This document shows positions 9,596 to 19,133 of a DNA stretch of 64,000 bases, one piece after another (positions within the stretch are counted from its first letter, which is position 1; the number at the start of each line of letters is the position of its first letter). The stretch is from the NCBI RefSeq assembly GCF_000412185.1, contig NZ_ASJA01000007.1, forward strand, positions 91,933 to 155,932. Reading direction: 5' to 3'. The translations under genes were made by a program, and so were the position numbers. Below the pieces are notes generated by a model. The model ran no database searches. It saw nothing but the letters and a program-made list of their open reading frames with translations, and was not told the origin of the DNA. The DNA is from Euryhalocaulis caribicus (GTDB lineage Bacteria; Pseudomonadota; Alphaproteobacteria; Caulobacterales; Maricaulaceae).

Positions 9596-11683
9596 ATGCT
9601 GTCGGAGGGATGGATAGGCCGCGGACGAAGCTTTGCCGCAGTGCAGCGTGACCGCCTCGGGCCGCTTCGTGATCGCTTTGCCAGCGCCGGTTTCGGCGTC
9701 GATCCCTGTATTGGTCCACCGGTCTTTATGGGGCTTGGCGTTATCATTTTTATGACGCGCCCCGCGGCCCTGCCTGTGGCGATTATCATGCTTCTTATAG
9801 CTGGCGCGCTCGGCCTTCGTCTGGCGGCGCGGCGGCGGGTTGAACACCTGGTCGCCAGCTGGGCGTTGGCGCTCCTTGCATGGGGTTTGCTGGGCTGGGG
9901 CGCCGCAGCGTGGCGGGTGGATCGCGCGGCGGCTCCGGTTCTGCCGGAATATGAACGGGGCTATGACGTGGCCGGCTGGGTCAGCCGCGTCGATCCCGGC
10001 CGGCGGCCGGGCGTGGTGATCGAAGTGGCGGCGATAAGCGGCGTGGACGCCCCGCCGGAGCGCATCCGGGTGCGTACGCCGCGTCCCGCGCCGTCCCTCG
10101 GCGCCGGCGTTTCCGGGCGCATGTCACTGACCGCGCCGCCGGGGCCGGCGACGCCGGGCGGCTATGATTTCTCGCGGCGGGCCTGGTTCGATGGCATTGG
10201 CGGGACAGGCTTCACCTATGGCCGTATGGACGCCGCCGATGTGGAAACCCGGGGCTGGCAATCCGTCAAACGCCGCGTTTCGCGAATTCGGGGGCGTCTG
10301 GCCGACCGCATTCGCGACGCCGCCCCGAGCGGGTCCGGCGCCATAATCGCCGCGCTTCTGACGGGGGAGCGCAGCGGGATCGACAATCAGGACGCCGAGG
10401 CGCTTCGCGCATCGGGGCTGGGACACTTGTTGGCGATTTCCGGCCTTCACATGGCGCTGGTGGGCGGGGGCGTCTTCTTCGTGATCAGCCTGTCGCTTGC
10501 GCTTATCCAGCCGCTGGCGCGGCGCTACGATATCCGGAAACCGGCCGCCATGGCCGCCATTGTGGCCTCGGCTGTCTATCTGGTTATTTCCGGCGCGCCC
10601 GTTTCCGCCCAGCGCGCCTTCATCATGTTGCTGGTGGCCTTTCTTGCGCTCATTTTTGACCGCCGGGCCCTGACATTGCGCAATGTCGCGGTCGCCGCCG
10701 TGATCGTCCTGTTCTTCACGCCGGAAGCCCTGCTTGAGGCTGGCTTCCAGATGTCATTTTCGGCCGCCGCGGCGCTGGTCGCGGCGTTCGATTTTGCTCG
10801 GGAGCGCGGCTCCAGCCGCAGGCTTCCCGCGCCCATCCAGTTTTTCTCGTCACTGTCGGCGACCAGCCTAGTTGCGGGCGCGGCGACCGCCGCATTCGCG
10901 GCCTTCCATTTCAATCGCTGGGCGGCCTACGGGCTGTTCGCCAATCTCGCCGCCATGCCGTTCTTCACGCTCTGGGTTATGCCCGCGGCCGTCATCGGCT
11001 TGGCCTTGACGCCGATCGGGCTGGATGGCGTGTTCTACCGGCTGGCCGCTTCGGGAATGGATGTGGTCCTGGCCGTGGGCGGGAAAGCGGCGGAAGCGCC
11101 GCACGCGCTGGCCTTTACAGCGGCGGGGCCGGGTTGGGCGTTGGGCGTGTACTCCGCGGGTTTCATTCTGCTTGTGGGCGGACGCCGACTGGCGCGCGTC
11201 CTTGGCCTGTTGGTCATGGCCGCCGCGGGTCTGGCGTGGAGCACCGCGCCCAAACCTTTTCTCTGGATTTCAGATCAGGGCGTTGTCGCCGTGCGGGAAG
11301 GGGATGAACTCTATGCCTCAAGCCTGCGCAGATCCCGCTATGGCGTGGACCAGTTTTCGCGACGCCTGGGACAGGATCCGGAAAAACCGGTTCACGACCT
11401 CAAAACCCGCATGAATTGCGACGCGGACGCCTGTGTCGGGCAAATCTCCGGTATGAAAATCAGCCTCATCGAGCGCAGACGATCGCTGAAAGAGGAATGC
11501 CGGCAAGCCGATCTGGTGATTTTTGAAGAGCCCGCCGCCGCGCGCAGTGCATGGCTATGCCGGGGCGAACTCTACGACGCGGTCCGACTGAACCGCGCCG
11601 GCGGCGTTGCATATTACCGCAAGGGTGGCGGTTATCAGATCAAAACAGCGCGGGAATCACGCTGGAAGCCGCCGAAACCCTAG
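9596..11683 (+). CDS. comEC: ComEC/Rec2 family inner-membrane protein
   Basis: Putative DNA-uptake channel. 695 residues: N-terminal membrane segments and an OB-like soluble region (DUF4131, about 60-200), then the Competence transmembrane domain (about 230-530) with the motif [14 protein letters not shown]. The C-terminal 130 residues carry no HxHxDH metal site, so there is no recognisable metallo-beta-lactamase nuclease domain, although a Cys-containing remnant ([10 protein letters not shown]) remains. The true start is uncertain: the first 45 residues look atypical and internal ATGs near 9729 and 9750 are alternatives. Position next to gltX and lexA is conserved in alphaproteobacteria. Confidence 0.88.
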   Translation: MLSEGWIGRGRSFAAVQRDRLGPLRDRFASAGFGVDPCIGPPVFMGLGVIIFMTRPAALPVAIIMLLIAGALGLRLAARRRVEHLVASWALALLAWGLLGWGAAAWRVDRAAAPVLPEYERGYDVAGWVSRVDPGRRPGVVIEVAAISGVDAPPERIRVRTPRPAPSLGAGVSGRMSLTAPPGPATPGGYDFSRRAWFDGIGGTGFTYGRMDAADVETRGWQSVKRRVSRIRGRLADRIRDAAPSGSGAIIAALLTGERSGIDNQDAEALRASGLGHLLAISGLHMALVGGGVFFVISLSLALIQPLARRYDIRKPAAMAAIVASAVYLVISGAPVSAQRAFIMLLVAFLALIFDRRALTLRNVAVAAVIVLFFTPEALLEAGFQMSFSAAAALVAAFDFARERGSSRRLPAPIQFFSSLSATSLVAGAATAAFAAFHFNRWAAYGLFANLAAMPFFTLWVMPAAVIGLALTPIGLDGVFYRLAASGMDVVLAVGGKAAEAPHALAFTAAGPGWALGVYSAGFILLVGGRRLARVLGLLVMAAAGLAWSTAPKPFLWISDQGVVAVREGDELYASSLRRSRYGVDQFSRRLGQDPEKPVHDLKTRMNCDADACVGQISGMKISLIERRRSLKEECRQADLVIFEEPAAARSAWLCRGELYDAVRLNRAGGVAYYRKGGGYQIKTARESRWKPPKP

Positions 11684-12366
11684 TTGTAGCGGCGCAAAAG
11701 ACTGACAAGCCGCCCCTGAACCCGCACCCGGTCAGGTCCGAAAATCCGCGTTTCATAGGCGGGGTTGGCCGCCTCCAGAGCGATGGAGTCGCCCTTTTTC
11801 CGCAGACGCTTGAGCGTGGCTTCCTGATCGTCGACCAGCGCAACCACGATTTCGCCCGTCTGGGCGGTGTCACAGCGCCGGATGACGGCAAAATCGCCGT
11901 TCAGAATTCCAGCCTCGACCATGGAATCGCCCTCGATTTCCAGCACGTAATGCTCGCCATCGCCCATCATGTCCGGGGAAACGGCGATACGGTCCGTCTC
12001 GTGCTGGATCGCCTCAATCGGCGTGCCGGCGGCGATCTTGCCGAGAATCGGCACGTCAATTGATGAGGCCCCGCGGTCAATATAGGCGCCGCCGCCTTCA
12101 ATCACGTTGGGTTTGAAGCCTTTTTCGCGCGCCGCCCCGGCCTCCACCGATCCGTCCGGCATGCGCAGGATTTCCAGCGCGCGGGCCCGGTGCGGCAGAC
12201 GGCGGATGAATCCGCGCTCCTCCAGGGCCGTGATCAGCCGGTGAATGCCCGATTTGGAAGCGAGATCCAGCGCCTCCCGCATCTCGTCATAAGAGGGCGG
12301 CACGCCATCCCGATCGAGGCGCTCTTTGATGAAGAGCAGCAGCTCTTTCTGTTTTTTGGTCAGCAT
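11680..12366 (-). CDS. lexA: LexA repressor / self-cleaving protease
   Basis: SOS master repressor. 228 residues: winged helix-turn-helix (1-68), linker, then the S24 latent protease domain. The Ala113-Gly114 cleavage site lies in KIAAGTP; the catalytic pair is Ser148 (GDSM) and Lys186 (TLKRL), so autoproteolysis should work. A perfect GTTC-N7-GTTC alphaproteobacterial LexA box lies 36 bp upstream of the ATG, predicting autoregulation. Its stop overlaps the comEC stop in one CTAG. The adjacency to the trp genes and comEC is conserved, but the usual moaC and moeA between trpC and lexA are absent. Confidence 0.97.
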   Translation of the reverse strand: MLTKKQKELLLFIKERLDRDGVPPSYDEMREALDLASKSGIHRLITALEERGFIRRLPHRARALEILRMPDGSVEAGAAREKGFKPNVIEGGGAYIDRGASSIDVPILGKIAAGTPIEAIQHETDRIAVSPDMMGDGEHYVLEIEGDSMVEAGILNGDFAVIRRCDTAQTGEIVVALVDDQEATLKRLRKKGDSIALEAANPAYETRIFGPDRVRVQGRLVSLLRRYN

Positions 12367-12401
12367 GCGAACCCCAAGAACAAATCAGAAACGTCGACTA
12401 T

Positions 12402-12416
12402 GTTCTACTTGTGTTC
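12402..12416 (-). promoter_or_regulatory. LexA operator (SOS box)
   Basis: GTTCTACTTGTGTTC is an exact match to the GTTC-N7-GTTC operator used by alphaproteobacterial LexA. It lies 36 bp upstream of the lexA start and 28 bp after the end of the upstream gene trpC, so it most likely controls lexA itself. Confidence 0.88.
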
Positions 12417-12443
12417 TTTTTGGGGGTCAAGTGCTTGAACCGA

Positions 12444-13229
12444 CTAGGCGAGGAGGGCGCATGTCGCGCTTTCCACATTCTCTTGCCGCATCAGGTGTTC
12501 CCCGATCAGGAACCCGCGCGCGCCGGCGGTCCAGAGACGCTGTATATCACCGCGGTCTCGAATGCCGCTTTCGCCCACGAGGAAGGAATCGGGGGGCGCT
12601 TGCGAGGCCAGTGATTCGGTCGTTGCCAGATCGGTCGTGAAGGTTTTCAGGTCGCGATTATTGATGCCGAGCAGGGGGCTGGAAAGCGTCAGGGCGCGGT
12701 CAAATTCGGCCTGATCATGAATCTCGACCAGCGCGTCCATTTTCCATCGCCTGGCTTCGGCGATGAGGTCGGCGGCGAGGGCATCATCCACCGCGGCGAG
12801 AATGACCAGGATGCAATCAGCCCCCAGCGCGCGGGATTCCGCGACCTGCCACGGATCAAACAGGAAGTCCTTGCGTAACGCAGGAAGCGGCGATTCCGCT
12901 CTGACGGCCATAAGATAGGAGTCATCGCCCTGAAAGCTCGGCCCGTCGGTCAGAACGGAAAGGCAGGCCGCGCCGCCTGATTCATAGGCGCGCGCCAGTG
13001 CAGGCGGGTCGAAATCGGCGCGAATCAACCCTGCGGACGGGCTGGCTTTCTTGATTTCACAGATCAGGGCGGGCGTTCCGCTTTGTGCTTTCTCGCGCAG
13101 CGCGCTTTCAAAGCCCCGCGGCTGAGAGGCGGTTTTGGCGCGCGATTCGAGTTCGCTTGCCGAAATCGCCGCTTTGCGCGCCGCGATTTCTTCCAGCTTA
13201 TAGGCCTTGATCCGCTCCAGCGCGTTCAT
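12444..13229 (-). CDS. trpC: Indole-3-glycerol-phosphate synthase
   Basis: Converts CdRP to indole-3-glycerol phosphate in tryptophan synthesis. 261-residue single-domain TIM barrel (not fused to TrpF). Active-site segments visible are [14 protein letters not shown] (Lys near residue 55), [23 protein letters not shown], and [10 protein letters not shown]. The ATG overlaps the trpD stop by 4 bp. Last gene of the trpE-G-D-C run; 77 bp then separate it from lexA. Confidence 0.96.
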   Translation of the reverse strand: MNALERIKAYKLEEIAARKAAISASELESRAKTASQPRGFESALREKAQSGTPALICEIKKASPSAGLIRADFDPPALARAYESGGAACLSVLTDGPSFQGDDSYLMAVRAESPLPALRKDFLFDPWQVAESRALGADCILVILAAVDDALAADLIAEARRWKMDALVEIHDQAEFDRALTLSSPLLGINNRDLKTFTTDLATTESLASQAPPDSFLVGESGIRDRGDIQRLWTAGARGFLIGEHLMRQENVESATCALLA

Positions 13230-14239
13230 GAGTTGGATATCGCAATCAGGGAATCCAGAGCGCCGCGCGCCTTGCCCTCGTCAATGGAGGCGAACGCCAT
13301 CTCCACGCCGTCGGTCAGATTGTCCGCGATTTCCGCGATAACCAGCGCCGCGCCCGCATTCAGCGCCGCAATATCGCGATAGGCGGAGCGTTCCCCGGCC
13401 AGCAGCGATTCAATCGCCCGCGCATTGTGCACCGGGTCGCCGCCCTGCAGGGCGTCAGGCAGGGAGCGCTTCAGTCCGGCGGCTTCCGGGGTCACTTCGA
13501 AATGCCGGATCTGGCCGTCTTTCAGCTCCGCCACGCGCGTTGTGGAGGTCGTGGTCAGCTCATCCATTCCGTCCGCGCCATGCACCACCCAGACGCGGGT
13601 GGAGCCGGTGCGGCGAAGCGCATCGGCAATCGGCTCCAGCCATTTGGCGTCATAAACGCCCAGAAGCTGCCGCTTCGCGCCCGCGGGATTGCTCAGCGGG
13701 CCCAGCAGGTTGAAAAGCGTGCGCAGGCTCAGCGAACGGCGTACCGGAGCGGCGTGTTTCAGCGCGGAATGATGGGTCGGCGCATAGAGAAACCCGACAT
13801 TCGCCTCGTCTATACAGCGGCCGACGACGGCGTGATCGGTCTCTATATTGACGCCCAGCTCAGCCAGAACCTGTGAGGAACCGCTTTTGGAGGACACCGC
13901 GCGGTTGCCATGCTTGGCCACCCGCGCCCCGGCGCCGGCGGCAATCAGCGCCGCCGCGGTCGAGATATTGAAGCTGCCCGCCGCATCGCCGCCCGTTCCG
14001 CAGGTATCGATGATGTCGTGCGGAGTCTCGATGCGCGTTGCGCGGGACCGCAACACACGCACCCCGGCCTCGATCTCGTCGACAGTCGCATCCAGAATTC
14101 GCAACCCCATGAGGAAAGCGGCGATCTGGGCGTGGTCAGCCGCGCCATCCATGATTTCGCCCAGCGCGGCCTCGACATCCTCCGCGGGCGCGCGCCGCCG
14201 GTCGGCATAGAGGCCAATGCATCTTTGAACCGCGCTCAT
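13226..14239 (-). CDS. trpD: Anthranilate phosphoribosyltransferase
   Basis: Transfers phosphoribose from PRPP to anthranilate. 337 residues, normal length; glycine-rich PRPP site [15 protein letters not shown] near residue 80 and [21 protein letters not shown] follow the family pattern. Coupled to trpC (4 bp overlap) and to trpG (its ATG overlaps the trpG stop by 4 bp). Confidence 0.96.
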   Translation of the reverse strand: MSAVQRCIGLYADRRRAPAEDVEAALGEIMDGAADHAQIAAFLMGLRILDATVDEIEAGVRVLRSRATRIETPHDIIDTCGTGGDAAGSFNISTAAALIAAGAGARVAKHGNRAVSSKSGSSQVLAELGVNIETDHAVVGRCIDEANVGFLYAPTHHSALKHAAPVRRSLSLRTLFNLLGPLSNPAGAKRQLLGVYDAKWLEPIADALRRTGSTRVWVVHGADGMDELTTTSTTRVAELKDGQIRHFEVTPEAAGLKRSLPDALQGGDPVHNARAIESLLAGERSAYRDIAALNAGAALVIAEIADNLTDGVEMAFASIDEGKARGALDSLIAISNS

Positions 14240-14820
14240 GCCGCCGCCTTTGCCTGGCTGAGGTTCAGGAAATTCCGTAACAGGTCATGCCCGTGCTGCG
14301 TGGCGATGGATTCCGGATGGAATTGCACGCCATGGACGGGGCGGGTCGCGTGGCGAAACCCCATGATTTCCCCGTCTTCGGTATCGGCGTTGATAATCAG
14401 CGCTTCCGGAAGGCTGTCCCGCTCCACCGCCAGGCTGTGATAACGCGTGGCCGTGAAGGGGCGGGGCAGGCCGTCGAAAACGCCGGTGCCGTCATGCCGG
14501 ATCGTGCTGGTCTTGCCATGCATGATGGTCTTGGCCTGCACCACCTTGCCGCCAAAGGCCTGCCCGATGGCCTGATGGCCCAGACAGACGCCCAGTATCG
14601 GCAGGGTTACCGGGGCGGAGCGGATCAGGTCCAGACAGATGCCGGCCTGGTCAGGACTGCATGGTCCCGGAGACAGAAGAATCGCCTGAGGCTTCATGGC
14701 CAGCGCTTCGGAGGCGGTCAGCGCGTCATTACGGCGGACCTCCACGTCCGCGCCCAGCTCCAGCGCATAATGGACGAGGTTGTAGGTGAAGCTGTCATAG
14801 TTATCGATCATCAGCAGCAT
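14236..14820 (-). CDS. trpG: Anthranilate synthase component II (glutamine amidotransferase)
   Basis: Supplies ammonia from glutamine to TrpE. 194 residues, class I glutamine amidotransferase: oxyanion strand [13 protein letters not shown], nucleophile Cys in [10 protein letters not shown] near residue 80, and the His/Glu dyad in [10 protein letters not shown]. It starts 4 bp after the trpE stop. It could also serve p-aminobenzoate synthase, as dual-use TrpG does in some bacteria; the sequence does not decide this. Confidence 0.95.
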   Translation of the reverse strand: MLLMIDNYDSFTYNLVHYALELGADVEVRRNDALTASEALAMKPQAILLSPGPCSPDQAGICLDLIRSAPVTLPILGVCLGHQAIGQAFGGKVVQAKTIMHGKTSTIRHDGTGVFDGLPRPFTATRYHSLAVERDSLPEALIINADTEDGEIMGFRHATRPVHGVQFHPESIATQHGHDLLRNFLNLSQAKAAA

Positions 14821-14824
14821 GGCG

Positions 14825-16312
14825 TCACTCGTCCGAAAAGCGTTGCGCTTCCGCGGCGGCGCGGAACAGGGCGGCGGATTTATGCACGGTCTCCATGCGC
14901 TCTGTCTCCGGGTCGCTGTCGATCACCACGCCTCCGCCGGCGCGCACGTGCAGCTTGCCGTCTTTTACCACGCCCGTCCGCAGGGCGATGCAGGTATCCA
15001 GTCCGCCGTCAGCCGCAAAATACCCGACAGCGCCGGCATATACGCCGCGTTCTTCATCTTCCAGTTCATCAATGATTTCCATGGCGCGGATCTTTGGCGC
15101 CCCTGTCACCGTGCCAGCCGGAAAGCCTGAAAGCAGGGCGTCGATGGAATCCTTGCCCTTGGCCAGATCGCCCTGAACGGTCGAGACAATATGCATGACG
15201 TGGCTGTAGCGCTCGATCGCGAATTTCTCGATCACTTCCACTTCGCCGGCCTCCGAAACGCGTCCGACATCGTTGCGGCCGAGATCCAGCAGCATCAGAT
15301 GCTCGGCGCGCTCCTTTTCATCGGCCAGCAATTCCTCTGCATGGCGCTGATCCTCCCCCGGCGTGGCGCCGCGCGGACGGGTTCCGGCGATGGGCCGGAT
15401 CGTGACCTTGTCGTTGCGCACCCGGACAAGGATTTCCGGGCTGGAGCCGACCACCGAAAAATCGCCAAAGCGCAAATGAAAGAGGAACGGCGAGGGGTTG
15501 AGACGGCGTAGCGCCCGGTACAGGGCGAAGCTGTCATGCGGGAAGGGGGCCTCAAAACGCTGTGAAGGGACAATCTGGAACGCGTCCCCCGCCTTGATAT
15601 AACGCTGGGCTTCGCCAACGATTTCACGATACCGCGCCTCAGAAGTGCTGCTTTCAGGCGTCACCTCGACCGGGGTGAAAGCCTGCTTCGCGCGGTCTGG
15701 CGGCGTGTTTTTCAAGGCTTCCGCCGCGTCTTCCAGACGCGCCCGGGCCTCATCCAGAGCCTTGTCGGACTTGCCCTCCGGCCCCGTCGTGGTGGCCAGG
15801 GTAATCTCATGCGCCACATTATCGAATATCGCCACAACCGATGGCCGGATCAGAATAGCGTCCGGCACATCTAGGGCGCGGTTATTTGTCCGGGGCAGGT
15901 TTTCCGCCTCGCGCGCCAGCGCATAACCCAGATACCCGAACAGCCCGGTCGCCATGGGCGGCATTCCCTCGGGCAACTCGACCCGGGTCTCCGCAACCAG
16001 ACGCCGGAGCGAATCTAGCGGGCCATCCTCCTGACGCGCCTCCGGGCCGCCATTACGGCTGATGAAGGCTGTGCGGTCGCGGACCGTCCAGACAAGGTCC
16101 GGCGCAAATCCGATTGCGGAATAGCGTCCGCGCCAGTCGCCGCCTTCTACCGACTCCAGCAGAAAGGACATGCCCTCGCGCCCCGCCAGCTTCAGATAGG
16201 TGGAAACCGGCGTTTCCAGATCGTCGACAATATGGGCGTGGACAAGCTGCCGCTTTCCGGCGGCGTGGCGTTCGCGGAACGCCGCCGGATCAGTCGCCAG
16301 CCGGAGCGTCAT
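14825..16312 (-). CDS. trpE: Anthranilate synthase component I
   Basis: Forms anthranilate from chorismate. 495 residues with the N-terminal regulatory part containing [10 protein letters not shown], the LLES element that binds tryptophan for feedback inhibition, and the C-terminal chorismate-binding domain ([45 protein letters not shown] segments, and [18 protein letters not shown]). The start overlaps the stop of the upstream ppiD-like gene by 4 bp, so there is no untranslated leader of its own and no room for a trpL attenuator. Confidence 0.96.
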   Translation of the reverse strand: MTLRLATDPAAFRERHAAGKRQLVHAHIVDDLETPVSTYLKLAGREGMSFLLESVEGGDWRGRYSAIGFAPDLVWTVRDRTAFISRNGGPEARQEDGPLDSLRRLVAETRVELPEGMPPMATGLFGYLGYALAREAENLPRTNNRALDVPDAILIRPSVVAIFDNVAHEITLATTTGPEGKSDKALDEARARLEDAAEALKNTPPDRAKQAFTPVEVTPESSTSEARYREIVGEAQRYIKAGDAFQIVPSQRFEAPFPHDSFALYRALRRLNPSPFLFHLRFGDFSVVGSSPEILVRVRNDKVTIRPIAGTRPRGATPGEDQRHAEELLADEKERAEHLMLLDLGRNDVGRVSEAGEVEVIEKFAIERYSHVMHIVSTVQGDLAKGKDSIDALLSGFPAGTVTGAPKIRAMEIIDELEDEERGVYAGAVGYFAADGGLDTCIALRTGVVKDGKLHVRAGGGVVIDSDPETERMETVHKSAALFRAAAEAQRFSDE

Positions 16313-18189
16313 TGCGGAACGTCGTCGCCAAGCGCGAAGGCGATCTGGTCCGGATAGGTTTTCACTTCATATTGCTGCTGCAGCGCCAGCTGGAATTGCG
16401 TCAGAAGGTCCTGCGCCACTTCATTGGCCATTTCTTCGCGCGACGGGCTTTCCGCGCCCGGATCCACACTGATCTCACGCAGCGCCGCAACGGCCTGACC
16501 GCCTTGTGCGGACGGGGCGGTAACCACTTCGCCGGGGGCTGCCTCAAACAGCGCGCCGACGAGCCGCGGGCCCGCCGCGCCGGCCGTCTGACCACGTGTG
16601 ACCGTTACCGATTCCACGCTGGCGCCCGCGCCGATATCGGCGGCAATGTCGGAAAAAGCCTCGCCGTTTTCGGCTCTCTCAGCGGCTTCACTGGCCACGG
16701 CTTCCATATTTTCCTGCAGCTGTTGCGACCGCCAGACCTGCTCGGCGGCGGGGCGCGCCTCAGCCAGCGAGACAAGCTCCTCTGCATTGACCCGGTCCAC
16801 CCGCACCACGGCAAACCCCTGATCGCCCAGGTCCTCCAGCGCGCTGGTTTCGCCCTCCTGCATCTGGAAAGCCAGTTCCAGCACTTGCGGGGCCGCCATG
16901 AGCTTGGCGAAGGTTTCGCCTTCCGCGCCCCGGCCTTGCCGTGTCACGGGGAGGTAGGACATGGCCACGATCTCCGCTTCCGTGGCGGCGTCCTCGATGG
17001 GAGCGCCGGCGCCGCGCGCATCCTCGAAGGCGCTGATTGCGTCATACATGTTTTCGATGGCCGTATCGGCGGCCAGTTCGCTCCGCAATTCGTCGCGAAC
17101 GTCCTCTATGGCCGGGGTTTCGGCGTCCACGGCGGCGGTGACATCAACCACAGACCAGCCAAAACGCCCCTCCACTACGCGCGCAGGGTCTTCGGCGGAC
17201 ATGGCAAACAGGGCGTCCGCAATTTCGCTGTCGACAATATCGTCCGCGCTTGCCGCTTCGGCCTGAACCAGATCCGCCTCGACGGAATCCGCAACCGCCT
17301 CGGCGGTTTCTCCGTCATTGATGCGCGCAGCCACGGCGTTGGCCTCTTCCTCGCCCGGCAGCTGGATTTGGACATAGCTGCGGGTGGCGGCTTCGGCGAA
17401 GGAATCCTTTCGGAATTCGTAGAGTTCCTCGATCTGCTCCTCCGTCACGTCCACGGTCTGTTCAAAGTCGGACGGCGAAAGCCAGGCAACGGTCACCGCG
17501 CGGCGTTCCGGTTGCGTGAATGCAGATTGATTGGAGTCGATGATGTCCTGAAGCTGCGCATCCGTCGGATCACCGATTTCTTCCGCAAGGGAGGGTGCAA
17601 GGACCAGAACATCGGCGCGCCGGGATTCCCCGGCAAAGGCCTGACGCCGTTCCGCAAAGCTGGCCGGCGCGCTTTCCCCGGCGGTAACGGCGCGGATCAG
17701 CTGTTGGCGGATGATGTCGCCGCGCACCGCGTTCTCGAACTGGCGTTCGGACATTTGCAGTTGCGCCAGCTGGGAACGGTACTGGTCGCGATTGAATTCG
17801 TTCCGAACCGGATCCCGGAAGGCTTCGATGCTCTGTATTTCCTCATACAGCGCGCGATCGGACGCGCCGAGGCCGAAATTGCCCGCCTGGGCGTCCAGTG
17901 ACGCCATTGTGATCATCTCGCTGAGAATCTGGCGATCCAGCCCCGCGTCGCGGGCGTCCTGCGCGGTGAAGCGACCTTCATTCTGGCGGGCGATGGTCTG
18001 GACTCGGCGATTGAACTCGTCAGAAAATTCCTGCGCCGTCACCTTTTCGGGGCCGACAACCGCGACAGCATCGCGGGGACCGCCGCGGAACATGTCATTA
18101 ACGCCCCAGATGGCGAAGCTGAGGGCAAGAACGACAATAATGGGCGCGGCCCATTTCGATTTCGCGGCGTTGCGCAGACCAGCAAGCAT
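16309..18189 (-). CDS. ppiD: PpiD/SurA-type peptidylprolyl isomerase, membrane-anchored
   Basis: Periplasmic folding factor at the Sec exit. 626 residues from the ATG at 18189 (a TTG lies just before it). A short cytosolic start is followed by one membrane segment (about 14-33, PIIVVLALSFAIWGV), a SurA_N-like helical domain, and a diverged parvulin (PPIC-type) rotamase region in the middle third, with a C-terminal SurA-like part. The rest is acidic and Ala/Glu-rich, typical of alphaproteobacterial members. It is the first gene before trpE (4 bp overlap) and diverges from tpiA with 127 bp between them. Confidence 0.85.
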   Translation of the reverse strand: MLAGLRNAAKSKWAAPIIVVLALSFAIWGVNDMFRGGPRDAVAVVGPEKVTAQEFSDEFNRRVQTIARQNEGRFTAQDARDAGLDRQILSEMITMASLDAQAGNFGLGASDRALYEEIQSIEAFRDPVRNEFNRDQYRSQLAQLQMSERQFENAVRGDIIRQQLIRAVTAGESAPASFAERRQAFAGESRRADVLVLAPSLAEEIGDPTDAQLQDIIDSNQSAFTQPERRAVTVAWLSPSDFEQTVDVTEEQIEELYEFRKDSFAEAATRSYVQIQLPGEEEANAVAARINDGETAEAVADSVEADLVQAEAASADDIVDSEIADALFAMSAEDPARVVEGRFGWSVVDVTAAVDAETPAIEDVRDELRSELAADTAIENMYDAISAFEDARGAGAPIEDAATEAEIVAMSYLPVTRQGRGAEGETFAKLMAAPQVLELAFQMQEGETSALEDLGDQGFAVVRVDRVNAEELVSLAEARPAAEQVWRSQQLQENMEAVASEAAERAENGEAFSDIAADIGAGASVESVTVTRGQTAGAAGPRLVGALFEAAPGEVVTAPSAQGGQAVAALREISVDPGAESPSREEMANEVAQDLLTQFQLALQQQYEVKTYPDQIAFALGDDVPQ

Positions 18190-18316
18190 CAATCATCCAT
18201 TCGATTGCAGTTGAAGCGGCGAAATCTAGAGAGCGCGGCTCCACGGGGCAAGCCGCGCATATTGCCGGACGCATATGGCGCTGCTAGGCGTTCTCCGAAA
18301 CAGACGAGGAACAACC

Positions 18317-19069
18317 ATGACGCGAACGCCCCTGATCGCAGGGAACTGGAAAATGAATGGCCTTCAGCCTGCGCTGGAAGAGGCAAAAGCCATTGCGCAA
18401 GCCGCCGACAGCCAGGACGGGGCCGAAGTGCTGCTGTGTCCGCCTGCGACCCTGCTGACCGATCTGGCGCGCACCCTTTCGGGCAGCCGCGTGAAAACCG
18501 GCGGTCAGGATTGCCATGCCGAGGAATCCGGCGCCCATACAGGCGATGTCAGCGCGGAAATGCTGGCCGGGGCCGGGGCGGATTATGTCATCGTGGGCCA
18601 TTCGGAACGCCGCGCAGATCATGGCGAGGACGACCTGACCGTGAAGGCGAAAGCCAAGGCTGCGCGCCGCGCGGGCCTCACGCCGATCATCTGCGTGGGG
18701 GAGAAGGAAGCCGAGCGCGCGAAGGGCGTGCATCTGGACGTTATCGAAATGCAGCTGGATGGCTCCACGCCCAAGAATCTGGCTGGCGACGAAGTGGTCA
18801 TCGCCTATGAGCCTGTCTGGGCCATCGGCACGGGCCGCACCGCGGAGCCGCAAGACATCGCCGAGATGCACGAATTCATCCGCACCCGCCTGCGGCACAT
18901 CATGGGCGAAGAGGCGGAGGGGGTGCGGATTCTCTATGGCGGCTCGGTGAAGCCCGGGAATGCGGCGGAGATTCTCGGCATCGACAATGTCGACGGCGCC
19001 CTTGTCGGCGGCGCGAGCCTGAAAGCAGCAGATTTCGGCCCGATCATCGCGAGTGCGCAATCGGAATAA
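18317..19069 (+). CDS. tpiA: Triose-phosphate isomerase
   Basis: Interconverts dihydroxyacetone phosphate and glyceraldehyde 3-phosphate. 250 residues from the ATG at 18317 (MTRTPLIAGNWKMNG), with AGGA 8 bp upstream. Catalytic residues: Lys in NWKMN, His in VGHSERR, Glu in AYEPVWAIGTG; phosphate loop YGGSVKP. In many alphaproteobacteria secG and pyrG follow directly; here another gene is inserted between. Confidence 0.97.
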   Translation: MTRTPLIAGNWKMNGLQPALEEAKAIAQAADSQDGAEVLLCPPATLLTDLARTLSGSRVKTGGQDCHAEESGAHTGDVSAEMLAGAGADYVIVGHSERRADHGEDDLTVKAKAKAARRAGLTPIICVGEKEAERAKGVHLDVIEMQLDGSTPKNLAGDEVVIAYEPVWAIGTGRTAEPQDIAEMHEFIRTRLRHIMGEEAEGVRILYGGSVKPGNAAEILGIDNVDGALVGGASLKAADFGPIIASAQSE

Positions 19070-19094
19070 GCGCCTGTAAAGACTTCTCGGTTTT

Positions 19095-19125
19095 AATCGG
19101 GCCAGAGACAGGAACCGGCCCGATT
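19095..19125 (+). promoter_or_regulatory. Perfect 9-bp inverted repeat just before the receiver-like gene
   Basis: AATCGGGCC and GGCCCGATT form a perfect 9-bp stem with a 13-nt loop, between tpiA and the next ATG at 19134. No T-run follows on either strand, so it is a poor intrinsic terminator. It ends immediately before the likely ribosome binding site AGGA, so it may shape mRNA ends or translation. Confidence 0.5.
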
Positions 19126-19133
19126 AGGATTGC

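Noticed and set aside
14820..16312. trpL-type attenuator in front of trpE
   Set aside because: trpE overlaps the preceding coding region by 4 bp and there is no run of Trp codons.
16114..17901. Long open frame (595 codons) on the plus strand opposite ppiD
   Set aside because: It lies wholly antisense to a conserved gene, is Arg/Gly/His-rich, has no domain and simply reflects high third-position GC in ppiD.
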